This document shows positions 34,711 to 47,182 of a stretch of DNA of 64,000 nucleotides, one piece after another. Under the pieces are notes generated by a model that was not told where the DNA came from, made no database searches, and saw nothing but the letters and a program-made list of their open reading frames with translations. The position numbers and the translations under genes are program-made. Source of the stretch: Rotaria sordida (lineage: Eukaryota > Rotifera > Eurotatoria > Philodinida > Philodinidae); assembly GCA_905250125.1 (NCBI GenBank), contig CAJNOL010000727.1, positions 1 to 64,000 on the forward strand, read 5' to 3'. Each line of letters starts with the position of its first letter. Position 1 is the first letter of the stretch.

Positions 34711-35667
34711 TCGAATATTATATAAGAAATTAATTTTCATATATTGAAAGTCCATGTACTTCTTATAATCCTTATAGTCCTTAAGATGTTTCTAAACTCA
34801 GTTGGATACAACTGCAGGTATTGTTCGATTTTCTATAATCAATAGTTTTTATCGTTGTTTTGTTCATATTTAAAGCTGATCTCTTTTTTTAGATCTAGAT
34901 TATTTTTTGATTATTTGATGGTTTAGTATTCACAGATAACATTCTTCAGAATAATATATTTTCCTTAATGAAGATGCCGATATATTTGACAGCATTTTAA
35001 CACAATTCAACAATCCTATTCATAATTGATATGCATGAATAATTAGCACAGTATTCTTAATGAACTGACATAAATTATTTCTTTATTAAAGGAAGAAAAA
35101 AGGTTTTGGTGAACTTCACATCCTTGGAGGGAAGTGCAAGTATATGATTGCAGGAAGGATATCTATTGTTTTTATTCCGAATATTCATGTTTATGTTTTT
35201 CTTACATGAAACATTAAGAATCTATAAATACTTCATATTCATTTCAAAAAAAAAAAAAAACTTTTTCATATCTTCGTAGTTCTTCTAGAAGTTTGGAACT
35301 CAAAAAATTTTTTTCTATTTCAGAAGATGTCATCTATATCAGTTCATTAGGGATGTTGTGCTTAATAATATCGTTGAATAGTGTTAAAATGTCGTCAAAT
35401 ATATCGGCATCTTCATTAAGGAAAATATACTATTCTGAAGGATATTATCTGTCAATATTGGAACATCAAATAGTCAAAAAAATAGTCTAGATTTAAAAAA
35501 AGAGATTAGTTTTAAATATGAAGAAAGCAACGATAAAAACTATTGATTATAGAAAATCGAATAGCACTTGCAGTTCTATCCAATTGAGTTTAGAAATATT
35601 TTAAGGACTATAATGTCTATAAGTACCATATATTTATTTTTCAAAGATGAAAATTAATAACATTCGT
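34711..35667. mobile_element. Foldback element (0.96 kb), eroded
   Basis: Left arm about 34711-35075, right arm about 35330-35667. Inverted matches include CTTCATTAAGGAAAATATA (right, 35411-35429) against TATATTTTCCTTAATGAAG (left), and AACGATAAAAACTATTGATT (35529-35548) against its inverse near 34840. The 65-codon frame at 35293-35490 lies in the right arm and is not a gene. About 85-90% arm identity by eye. Confidence 0.75.
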
Positions 35668-36720
35668 CCTTTGAAACAAATTTTTTCATAATATTCAAAC
35701 AGATATATCAAATTTGGTAGCTGCATCATTATTAAGGTTATTTTGTTTTTCTTCTAGACTCTTAGCTTAGTCAGATAGAATATATTTTCTACAAACTCTT
35801 TTGATTACGATAAAGTATCAAGAAAATCTTCAAAAGTACCAACAAGACCTATTTTATTCCTCATAGATAATTCAATAATCTTATTTTTCTTGAAAATGAA
35901 CTGTTCAATGTTGTTTTTTTTGTTTTTGTGTTACTAGAGCATTACAATACAATGAATTAGATATCGTTGATAATTGATTTGTTAGATATTATTCTATTGA
36001 GAAAATCAATTCCCATAGCATTTAAGAATGTATATATATATATAAAAATATTTTCAATTGAATGTAGGTCGACTGCACACGAATGTCAATATTTTCCCTA
36101 GATGATTAAAGTCTATATATGCTTTCATGCTCGACTTCTTTTTCTTATAATTATATATACATTAATTCAAATTCAAATTTTGAATGATACTTAAATGAAA
36201 TAACAGTTGTTAATTGCATGTAAGATTTTCTTTCTTTTTTTTTTTTTGTTATTATAGTCTTCATATAATATTTACCGAAGTAATGAAGAATCTATTTGTT
36301 TTTTTTTTGTACTGACGACTTAGTCAAATCTAAAGATACAACAAGATAATATTTTCAACAAGAATGCATTTTTATAATGAATATCAAATTTGTGCAAGAG
36401 AAAAAAAAATTTATTTCCTGGCAGATGAAGTCAAATAGCAATATAGATAATACACTAATTCTATATTTATGTTAATAACATGTTAATCTTTTTTTTTATC
36501 AAAAATTATCAACCCTAGATGTCATCATTTTTTAAAAGAGAATAATTTGCTTATAGAGAAGTAGATTTGAATATGTGTCAGATTCATTTAAAGATAGAAT
36601 TTCTTTTAGTAATCAACTTTTGATTAATATTCTAAAAAGTATGACTTATGAAGGAGCCTTCTTAGTTGTTCCCTTCTGATTTCAATACTATTTTCTCTAT
36701 AGATACTATATAATATACTA

Positions 36721-37063
36721 ATCAAAATTCTAAAATGATTTAACTAAACTATCAAAACCTTTTTCTAGAGATCTCAACTTGTATTTTGATCATATAGAGA
36801 ATTTAACTAGACTAGCTTTCATACACAAAAAAAAAATTCACAAATTTTGAATAAAGTCTTTTCGAGATACGAAGCTTCTAAAAAATGCATGTGTGTTTAA
36901 TATCCATGAAAAAATATCTTTATCTTGAAGAGACTCTGTTCCAAAACTTATGAATTTTTTTATGAAAATTAGTCTAGTTGAACTATCTATATGATCAAAA
37001 TATAAGTTGAGATCTCTAGAGAAAAGATTCAATAGTTTAGTCAAATCATTTTAGAATTTTTAT
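36721..37063. mobile_element. Small foldback related to the 7189-7818 element
   Basis: A 343-bp palindrome with ends ATCAAAATTCTAAAATGATT and, inverted, ATAAAAATTCTAAAATGATT. The arms carry ACTAGACTAGCTTTCAT, then CTTTTCGAGATACGAAG, closely resembling the centre of the 7189-7818 element (CTAGACTAGCTTACATAA, TTCGAGATACGAAG). Shortened or diverged member of the same family. The 68-codon frame at 36838-37044 is a palindrome artefact. Confidence 0.7.
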
Positions 37064-38115
37064 CTATAATAAAAGGAAATAAATAATTAAAATTAAACAA
37101 TAAGATCACTAAAAATAGTAGTTTTATTAAAGAAAAAAAAAAAACCTACTATTCATAATAAGTGCAGAATTTTAGCTGAAAAAATATTCATGCTCAAAGA
37201 AAAGAATAATGTATAAAAAAAAAACCCTATATTCTGCTTATTTTCTCTAATAACTATCTTAGTAAATATTAATATTTTCTTTATTGTCATTTTCTTTTCA
37301 TTCAATAGTTGTTGTCTATTCTTCTATTAGTATGGTTGAATATGTCATTATAATTCGACATGTTATTTCTCTTTCTTTATTCGACTTTCTTGAATAAGAT
37401 CAAAACGTGTTATTTCATTATTGAAAACAAATTTTTTCAGACATAAAATTATGAATAGTTATTAAGCAGCAATAAATGAGATGCAAATTAGACAGTAATA
37501 TTCACATATGTTTTATTCCTTGTTTTTTTTTGTATCATTATTAGAAGAAATGTTTAGTCAATTTTGTAGAACTCATATATATATTTTTTTTTCGAAGAAA
37601 ATAGTGAATGTAAGTTTTACAGCTCCCATAGACCTTAGCAAATAAAATTAAGAGTGCTTAATAACAAAACTTAGAAGATTTTAGAATATTTCTTGAAATG
37701 TAGAAATATAAAAAACATAATGTTTGCTGACAATCGATTAAGAACTATCATCTTTTAGAGAATTTATAAATTTTAAATTTTATATTCATATAATGAAGCT
37801 ATAGAAGATATGTAAATTATAGCATTTCAGCTTTAATGAAGCTGCGCTAATACGCTTTTTTTAATTCTATTTTGTATCTTATTTATTTCTGTTCAACCAT
37901 TATTCATAATTATATATGTGATGAAGTTGTTTTCAACAATGAAATGTCACATTTTAATCGTGATAAATTGGAACAAGGAAAGAAAATTATCATAACATGT
38001 CAAATTATCTAACAATCTTCTTATTAAGACAAGAATTTGTCACTATATTTATGATTAGATGAATCCGTGAAGTTTCTACCATTATCAATGGAACAAAATT
38101 TTTTTTCCAATTTTA

Positions 38116-38346
38116 CTGGGCTAATTAAACATAACGTCGTCGAAAATGGTCTGAAGTAACAATTAAAATCTTTTTACTTATGAAAAGTATGAAAATCCAA
38201 GTCGTTTTTTTTTATTATCGGATACTCGTTATCCATGTGGAATATTCCTAAAAAATGATGTGAGTTTCTATACTTTATATGTCCGAAAAGGTTTTAATTG
38301 TTACTTCAGATCGTTTTCGATGATGTTACGTCTAACTAGACTATTA
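38116..38346. mobile_element. Small foldback element
   Basis: 231-bp palindrome: GTCTGAAGTAACAATTAAAA at 38149-38168 pairs with TTTTAATTGTTACTTCAGAT near 38292-38311, and the outer GTCGTCGAAAATG pairs with CGTTTTCGATGATG. No coding content. Confidence 0.65.
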
Positions 38347-38939
38347 AACTCGAGAAAAAAAAACAAACTTTCTTTCAGAACATTGACACAGAATACGTTT
38401 TCTTCCAAAAAGTGATAGAAATCCTATAGATACACCCGATGAATTTTAATGACATGTTAAAAACTGAATATTTCTACTAGTTTACAAGTTTGAACTTTAT
38501 ATCTTGATAATTCAATTTTTAAATAGAAATTTGAAACAACATGAAACATTATCAATAGAACTTTGTTGGTAAGTAATTAAACAAATAGTATAGCTAAGAT
38601 ATACCATGTTGTATGATTACAAATAATATAACTAATCTAGTTAAGATTAGACAAAAAGGGGGCATCATGTATGATTGTAGTAATTTTACTAAATTCATCA
38701 ATATATTCTCTTTAAACACAGTCCAAAATAGCATAAGTTTTGAGATATTAAACGATATTCTTTTTAATTACCCATATATTACAAATGTTGTTATTAATTT
38801 ATCTCTTTGAAGTGCCTTTTTGAAATGATTACATATTGTTCATCAATATATTGTTTATACGCAATATAATTTGCATAATTTTCTATATATATTGTAATAA
38901 CTTAATTCCATTGAAAAGTCAAATATTATAGAGAATGAG

Positions 38940-39602
38940 TCGTAAATAGCACTGCGATAAACAGTTAAAATATGTCTTCGTCGAGTTCGCTCCAGTGAAC
39001 TGTGTATTTATTTTTTTGGTTAATAATAGAAACTTGTTTGAAGTTTTTTATTTTTTCATACGAATAATGTAAAAAAAATATTTCCGTCAAGTTTAATTTT
39101 GAGCCTCACTAAAGAAACTTCAATTATTATCAAGCATGAAAAAAATATATCAGCAATGTTTCATACATGATTTTTAGTTGTCATTTAAAAAAGAATAAGA
39201 AGTTAGAATGAACTTTATGTATGATACTATATCGTTGCATACAGAACGAGTTTTCGAAAACTAGTCAATTTAAATACTAAAATTTGTTACTCATAAGTAA
39301 AATATACAAATTTAGTATTATGCATAAAGTTCGTTTTTATTTCTTCTTATTATTCTCTTAGATGACAGGTGAAAATTATCGTTTAAACGCTACACATGTA
39401 TTTTTCTTACTTGATAACAAATAGAATTATTTTTTCGTGATCCTAATAATAATAATACGTATCTATTTACCTTACCCTTATGAAAAAAAAAAAGAAAACT
39501 TTGAATAAACTTCTTTCATTAACTAATAAATTAATTCATTTGATTGAATTGATTTGGAAATATTTCATTTTTTTTGTTTTATAATCGTAGTGCTATTTAC
39601 AG
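38940..39602. mobile_element. Degenerate foldback element
   Basis: Outer ends CGTAAATAGCACTGCGA and TCGTAGTGCTATTTACAG are inverses; inner segments AACTTTATGTATGATACT (about 39210) and AGTATTATGCATAAAGTT (39316-39333) also pair. Arms have many indels, so this is an old copy. Confidence 0.5.
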
Positions 39603-40131
39603 ATTATTCTGTATATATTGCATGACACATTAGCGCTGCACTTCTTGATTAACAACTTAGTAATAAAATCCTATTATTGGTATATCACGTTGTCTTTAAT
39701 ACTTCATTAAAAATTGAATTATGTGAACAAATTTTTTTTCCCTGAATATGATATCTTTCTAATATATCATGAAAGTTGGCTTGAATTAAGAATTAAGGTA
39801 TTACGTCTATCATTACATTAGTCGGTTACTTTGACATATCTTACTCATTCTTCTTTCTTTGCGTATTATCCTTGTACGAAAGAGACTTCAATACGTTACA
39901 AACAAGTATAATGTGGAGTATCGATGCGTTTCTATGATTTGAGTTCATTGAGTGACATCATCACTGACTTGAAAATGATTGTCATTAGGTTAATTGTTTA
40001 CAATGCAGTGATGAATAATGTCCATAACGAACGTATCGTCTAAGTCTAGAGCAAAAATGATCATCGTTCTGACTGTTGTTTTTACAATGGATTAGCGAAA
40101 ATTTTTAAAATCATCGTTAGATAATCTTAAT

Positions 40132-40402
40132 CAGGGTTCTCGATGTGCTGGAGACTGCCGGTGGCTAGTTCTCAGCACTTTTTTAGCATGTCTGCGAAAT
40201 TTTTAGTAGAGCTTAGAGTTCGGATTGGAAGGGACCGGCTGTCGCAGAGGTACTTCAGTACGCCTAGAAAACCTAGGTGAAGACCTTGTTTTTTTTTGCT
40301 CTTCACTTCTGACTTTTGGGAAAATTGGAGAAGCATTTATGAGTACTGTCTGCGAAAAATAATTATTAGCCTCCGGCACTCTTGAAAATAATGTGAACCC
40401 TG
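40132..40402. mobile_element. hAT-type MITE with perfect 8-bp target duplication
   Basis: 271-bp insertion, clearly more GC-rich than its surroundings, flanked on both sides by ATCTTAAT (40124-40131 and 40403-40410). The termini CAGGGTTC and GAACCCTG are perfect 8-bp inverted repeats. The interior has no ORF. Eight-base duplications plus CAGGG termini place it in the hAT superfamily. The intact duplication implies a fairly recent insertion. Its sequence is unlike the larger hAT element at 18462-19549. Confidence 0.88.
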
Positions 40403-43400
40403 ATCTTAATGATCTTATTTGTTAGTGCTAAATGAAACATAATCAAATGCTTCTCTAGAGCGTATTGTTGAGACTGAAATATAATATAATTACTCTATCT
40501 CTTCTTTGATTTCATTTTCTTCTTTTTTTTGTTAATGTCAATTGCCAATTAACATTTTTTTTAGCTGTTGTACACATTAATTAGTAGATCTTATTGAAAT
40601 TTATTCGATGATATAACGTGTACTGTTCAAAAAAGCTTATGTTGTCATACTACACCTCCATAAATATGATCCTAATTATCAAGAAAAAAACATACGGTTT
40701 TATATGTCGATCGTTTGTCGTCTTTCTTTATTAGTAAATATCATAGGTAAGAATATTCATACTTTTATTTTCCAGATAGTTTATGTGAAATTTATTCAAA
40801 TTCGAATTTTCATCTTAGGATATTCCGTAATGAAATAATGTGTCATATACGTTGAAGAATGATTATCAGTTTTCTTATTAAATAAAAATAGTATTCTTGT
40901 CGATTTCGATGCATTTTTATTAGACGGCTAACTTTTCTTTTTGTCCTCAAAAATTACTTTATCGTATATAATTATTTCCTTTTTTTTCACATGTATACTA
41001 TTGATAGAGTCGTTGTATTTTAATCTCTACGAGCATATTCTTTTTTTAGAAAATAAATTGTTTCATAATAATAGATAGCTTAAGTAAGATGTGAGAAATT
41101 TAAAATCGTAGTAATGCATTTTTTTTTGTAGCTTGAAGCAAAAAAGTGAAGATCCTTTAATTAGTTTTCTCATTACATTTTGAATGTTCTTTCTACTCAT
41201 AGTCTCATTTTGAATTTAGCTATGTCTGTTTCATCAAAAAAAGAAAATTTACCATTACTGGTGCCACAAGAAAGGTAAAAAACATGTTTCAAACCTTTTT
41301 GATCCTACTGTAAAGTCAATAAATCCGAATCTTTTTATTAAGTTTTTCGTTATTGAATAATTTACATTTAATTTGCATTCATTGAAATATGACCTTTACT
41401 TTGTTACAATTCCGTGGTTAAACTACAAAAATTTATGAGTTGATCTTTTGCTATAATAAATGTCAAATTGCATAGCACAGCTAAAGTTTTGTTTGTAAAA
41501 AACATATCTTAGAAAACAGAGTAGAATGACTTTTTACTAGTTTGTACCATACCATCTGGTACTTGAAAATTTGAATATAGTATTATTATGATCTATGTTG
41601 GAAATATTAAATGTATGTGAATATAAAAGAATAGAAGATCCATATCCTTATCAAGTTTCTAAAACTCTTCTTATCTCTAGATCTAATGAAAGAAAAAAAA
41701 ACTGGGGAATTTGTAAAATGACCTTTTTCTTATGCTTCGAAGTATTCTCTACCCGATGATAATCCTTTTAAGTGCAACTGTTTATTTTGTTTTTTACTCA
41801 TCTATATATATGCTCTACATAGATCAAATATTCTTTCTTTTGTTTGGATATAATTTCTATTCCTGTTATACAGTTGATGAGCGTTTGTAAAATTTAACAT
41901 AGAAGAAAACTTGAATTTCTTGTATGATTTTTTTTTTCTATTAGTTATTTTTGTTATTTAAACAATTGATAATAGAAAATATTCATCACAAAAATCGTTA
42001 ATAATTTATTTTTATCCACCATCTCTTTTAAAATTTCCTGGATCCGTCTCTGTTAATTATTGTAAATGAAGTCAATAATAGTTTTGTTTACTTTATAGTG
42101 AAAAATTCTTCGTAACTCGAAACAACGGATTATGGTTAAAGAAAGATGATCATTCCGACCGCCGTTGGAAACAGTCTGAAATGCAGTGTGACGGTTTAAG
42201 TTAGGTTTTTTTTTAAGTTGATAGTTGAGAAAAAAAACGTTCAAAAGTTAAAACGGGTATAACTTTCAACCATTATAATTCAATTAACTTAAAGATTGGT
42301 TTTTTTTAAGTAGATTAGATTAAGTTGAAATTATAATCACTTTGATTTTATTGACATATTTTGATAGAATAAGATGATATTTACAATGTCCTTGACCAAT
42401 AATAATCATCTTCAATATCGGTTGTAATGATAGTTTAATAATGTTCATATATCAATATGTATATTATTCTGCTTCTTTGTCTTCTCATTCTTCTTGGTTA
42501 ATATATTGACAAGTGGTGAAGAAGAGAAGACAAAAAGAAAATGGTTACTTCATTATTTAGAAGAGACAAGCTAATAATGGTACGTTAATATCCGAGCTTT
42601 ATTAATACTTTTCATTAGTTTAAAATTATGAGTAATGTTAAAAATTTATGTTGATTAGTTATGATAATAAAACTAGTTCTAAATAAGGTACACCATTAAT
42701 AACTATGATCGAAATTTATAATAATTACAACTATTATTCGACTTATTCTATTATGAAAATTTTAAAAGCACAGTTCTATTTTGAAATTATGTACGTTTGA
42801 TAATCATGTTTTTTTCAATATACATAGTCTCATTCATACTCAATGTATAAATACGAGAAAGTATTGGTTGCAGATGAATACGTAAGAAAAATGCTGTTAG
42901 CATAATCCTTGTAGGACTTGATGTGGGGCATAATGCCCTTGCTGTTAGCATAATTACAGAGCGATTATTTTATTCTATCTATTTTGGGATACATTTCTTC
43001 GCTATAATTTGACAGTCTTCCGGAAATGTAACAAGGAAATAGTTCTTATACTACAAGGAGATGTTATATACTTCAACATTACTTTTAGATCATGTCTTAT
43101 AAAATTCTTCAGAGAAGAACTCCTAAATGTCGTTTTTTTGAACTAAAAATATTGTACATACATGTATTTTTCATCTTATTCTATAAAATCAAAATGGTTA
43201 GCATTTCAACTTTATCTAATCTCTTTAAAAAAAAAGAAATTAAAAAACTAATTGTTTTACCGTATTTTACCGTAATCCGTCAGTTCGGTTTTTTTTTTCG
43301 ATAGCAAGCAATCATCGTTTTTCTTGTTATTTTCACCGTTTTATATATTTTACAAATATTCTACAAAAGACCTCGTTTTGTGTCAGAAAATAGTAGGAAC

Positions 43401-43960
43401 TTGAAAGCAGAAAAGTTTGACCGCTGCATCTGGATATCGTATTCCAACTTCTTAATCTATTCCGGAACTATTATGACGGAAACTGACAGCATACCATTCA
43501 AGTGAGAGAATGACGAAAAACACTCATCGTTTTTTTTTTCTCTATTGTTTATGATGGGAAGTAGACCGTTTTAAATGCCATTTCCGACAATCGGCAAACT
43601 CGTCTGCTAGTAATGTTTATTAGATTTTAATCTGAATTTTTTTTTCTCGATATAACCAGATCACACTCGAATTACTCTATAATATTTCTCAAAAACGAAA
43701 AAAAAAAATTATTATCAGTAGTACTCTATTTCATTAAAGAAAATATTAAATGAATATGTTGAAAAAAATAGTTTGTCTTTCTCTTTATTAAATATAAGAT
43801 ATCAATCAATATCGAATAAAAAAAAAAAAAGGTCGTTTTATTCATAAATAACAACATTTACATATGTTATGATTCACAAAAGACTAGTTGAGACTTTAAA
43901 CAAAAGCATAAATAATTATCAAAAAATAAAATGCGGTGTAATTGAGAATATATATAATAA

Positions 43961-45159
43961 CTAATTACGTCGAGGTGATTCTGAAAAATTAGCAAAATCC
44001 TAAAAAGAGAAACAAAAGAATTAATTCGTCTAATATAAGATAAATAAAACAAAAGAAATCCTTACAATTAAAAATAATGCACCCAGTGCAACAGCTTTCA
44101 TTTTTACATCCAAATCAAGAGGCACTAGTAAACAAAAAAATCAAATTTATTAATAGCTAAATATACTCTATTTTACTTCGAATAGTAAATGTATCAGCAG
44201 TTGTCATAGCTTCCGCAATAAATCCACGATATTTTTTATGAATAGCACCAATTTCTGTTATTCCATCAGTACCATATAACTATATATACATTGAATAAAT
44301 TTTTTTTTTTTTTTGAAAAAAAAAATATTATTAAAATTTTTACTGTAAATTTATTTTCACAGCAACAAGCATATGGACCATCACAGATACATCCGGGACC
44401 AATAATAGTTAATATAGGATTTCCTGTAACATCTTTTAAAACATATTTCATACGCCAACAGCTACATCTAAATATAAGAATAAGGAAAAAAAAGAAAAAA
44501 TAATTAGTAATATCAATTTGTTTTATTTTTTGCGTACTCTTGTGTAACAAAACCTATTACAGTTCCTGGAGGTGATTCAACAATTACTTCTTGACTACAA
44601 CCATTGCAACAAGCGAACCAACAACAACCAGCACAACATTTAAATTCACGTTTAACACGAATTATTTCCTAAAAAAATAATTAGATTTTGAAAAACTTAG
44701 GTCAATCATGTTTATATATACTTGATTTGTATTATCAACAATATGAAGATCAAATCGACGAGTTTTAGGACAATATATACGTTGACAAATATTTGATTCT
44801 AAAAGTATATTTAAAAAAAAAAAAAAATTATTTCTATTGCAAAGTTTTACCTTCAAATGCAAAATAAATTTGTTCTCCTTTATCATTAAATATTCCATAT
44901 TTTGCTTGAGATGGAATTCCAATCATTACTGAAAAGAAAAAAAAAAGTAAGTAAAATTTTATAATTAAAACAATTTATATTAAATACGTTCAGTCATTGA
45001 AACGACTTGTTTCACTAATAATGAATCTAATGGTCTTAAATAAACAAGTCCACTTGGATCGCCAATAGGTTTATCCATCCATTTTTGTTGTTGTTGAGGA
45101 TTCATAATATTATTTCCCAAAAAATTATTAGTTTGCGCCATAAACACTGTTCCATTCAT
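43961..45159 (-). CDS. PLSCR: Phospholipid scramblase
   Basis: Eight exons join in phase to 260 residues: 45159-44988, 44928-44851, 44798-44722, 44668-44538, 44467-44344, 44279-44177, 44124-44066 and 43999-43961. All introns are GT-AG; most are 40-70 bp. The protein reads MNGTVFMAQTNN, a short Gln-rich N-terminus, the DPSGLVYLRPLDSLLVKQVV segment, then the scramblase beta-barrel: KYGIFNDKGEQIYFAFE, CPKTRRFDLHIVDN, a palmitoylation-type Cys cluster FKCCAGCCWFACCNGC, EVIVESPPGTVIGFVTQE, GPGCICDGPYACCCENKF. The C-terminus has the EF-hand-like Ca-binding segment TADTFTIRMPLDLDVKMKAV and the terminal hydrophobic helix ALGALFLIDF. Family members bind Ca2+ at the inner plasma membrane; human PLSCR1 is 318 residues, mostly longer in its Pro-rich N-terminus. 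The gene is divergent from the GPCR across 2 kb. Paralogue number cannot be assigned. Confidence 0.93.
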
Positions 45160-47182
45160 AGTTAATTTTTTTTTTCTGTTAGCTTACGTGGAACTACCTT
45201 GATAAAAATTCAAACAATGATTATGTTGATGAAGTTTAGTAAAAAAAAAAAGAACAGTCTTCTTTTGTTTTTCTGCTCGTCCTTTTTTCTTTTTCTCTTA
45301 GTTATGAACGCTTTACGACGTTAACATCTATATACAGAGAGAGACATTAATAAAGAATATTTTTTAACGTTAGTGTCGTACTCGACATTTGAAAGTTTGT
45401 GTAGGTTAGGTGTTGCTATTGGCACGTTTTCTTATTGTGTAACTAAGAGCAAAAATTAGAGAAAAGAAGAAGAAAGAATGTTTTTTTCTTTCTTAGTTTT
45501 AAGGAAAATGGATAATATTTGCATTGAAATTCAACATTGACAAAAAATGATCGATTTTTTTTTAGTCTTGAAATTTGTTTTGTTTATAAATTAAAATTTT
45601 CTTTTATCATAAGAGTTGTGATTTTGTTTTTTGTTCAGTCAAAGATTTGATCTGCTATTGATATTTCGGAAATATGTAATTAATGTGCATGCAAACTATT
45701 TTTAGTTGATAAATCAAAAAGAAAAAAAGATTTTCAAATAATTTCACTTTAATATCAAATTTAAAAAAAAATCCCCATCTTATGATAAAATCTGTTAATA
45801 AAAAAAATCTAAACATTTCAATATTTCATTTCTTATTATTTACTGACAAAAATCTATAATTCTAATGACTCTTGACAATACTTATTGATGGACATTATTA
45901 TCACCATTCTTATAAAAAAACGGAATCAACAAAATTAGAGTAAATCCGGAAATGTGACGACATACTGAAATAAAAATAGTAGAAATTATGACTTTATGCT
46001 AAATTCTACAGATAAATCTATTTATGGTAGAACATGCACCTTTCGATTTATGATTGCTTTGTACTTTTTTTTTCAAGTATAAAAAAATCTTCTATCATGC
46101 TTTATATTTATATCTCGGGTTGTATAATTCACCCTAGACAAAAAACGACAAATTACTCCTCTCATTCATTTCTCGTCATACACATCCGATAAGCCTATTT
46201 TCATTCATCTAACTATTTTATTGATGGCATCAATGACGATTACTATATGTTATTAATGTATTAACGTAGGTTATTTTCACCATTCGTTGCTATTCTTTAG
46301 CTTACTTATCGAACAAATACGACTTTTAGATATTCTACAGTCTAAAGAGAAACTGATTATCAAATGTAATTATTTGCAAAACATTCGAAAAGAAAAGATA
46401 TAAATAGCTGAAAACAAAAGCCTTGAAACTAAGTAGATATTTTATACTTGTGTTGCCTTCTTTTTATTTTTTTTTTGTTTTTCTTTGAATATCTTTTATC
46501 AAACTAATTTTGTTTTCTTTATTTGCAACTTTTTATAAATGGATGATGAAGTAAATAAGAGTAACTTTTTTTTTCATAAATTAGAACACATACTACATTC
46601 CTTAAATGTTGTTCACTTGATTACATTCTTGAAACATCAATCTTCGAAATTATTCTTTACTTTTCCTTGTTTTTTCCTTAACAATACGTAATAACAAGCG
46701 TCCTACGTTGTTGTATCGACATGATGATCATTATTCTAGCCCACACTAAGGATTGTTTTCATAGTCTTCTATTTTTCCTTCGTATAAACATGCATGTCAA
46801 TCTCTCGACTATGCGTCAATGCATACATAAGCAAATTGAGGAAATCAACTGTGAGTATGTGCGTGATGTTGCACAAATATACAAATCTCTTTTTTTTTTT
46901 TTTTCTTTTGCACTTTTCCATCAGTACAACAGTTCGATATTGTGATTAGATGTATTCTTTTCTTATCTAAAGTCAAAAAAAGAATGTGCTAATGATTTGT
47001 AACAGAAGAAGACCTTCAATGCCATTTTACAATATACAAAACTAAAGGTTTGCTTATAATAATGAGATAATCTTATTTTTATTCGCTGCTTTATTTATAT
47101 TGTTGATTTAGTAAAGTTTCTTTTTTTTTTAGATTAAAAATTTTTTTTTTTGTCTTTTTGTTTTTTTGTTCAAATTCAAAAA
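45160..47182. other. Divergent intergenic region (scramblase / GPCR)
   Basis: Two kilobases separating the start of the minus-strand scramblase from the plus-strand GPCR, so it must hold both promoters. AT-rich with T- and A-homopolymers. A 74-codon frame at 46721-46945 could encode an upstream exon but has no recognisable content. No defensible core promoter motif. Confidence 0.4.

Larger units (their letters stand above)
27709..43960. other. 16-kb gene desert, extremely AT-rich
   Basis: No coding region could be supported on either strand. Frames of 60-97 codons are low-complexity Phe/Ile/Lys-rich and lack splice-linked partners. Homopolymer A and T runs of 8-15 are frequent. The recognisable structure is transposon relics: inverted repeats at 29124-29221, 34711-35667, 36721-37063, 38116-38346 and 38940-39602, and the hAT MITE at 40132-40402. 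Divergent regulatory DNA for p62 should lie at the left edge. Confidence 0.5.
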
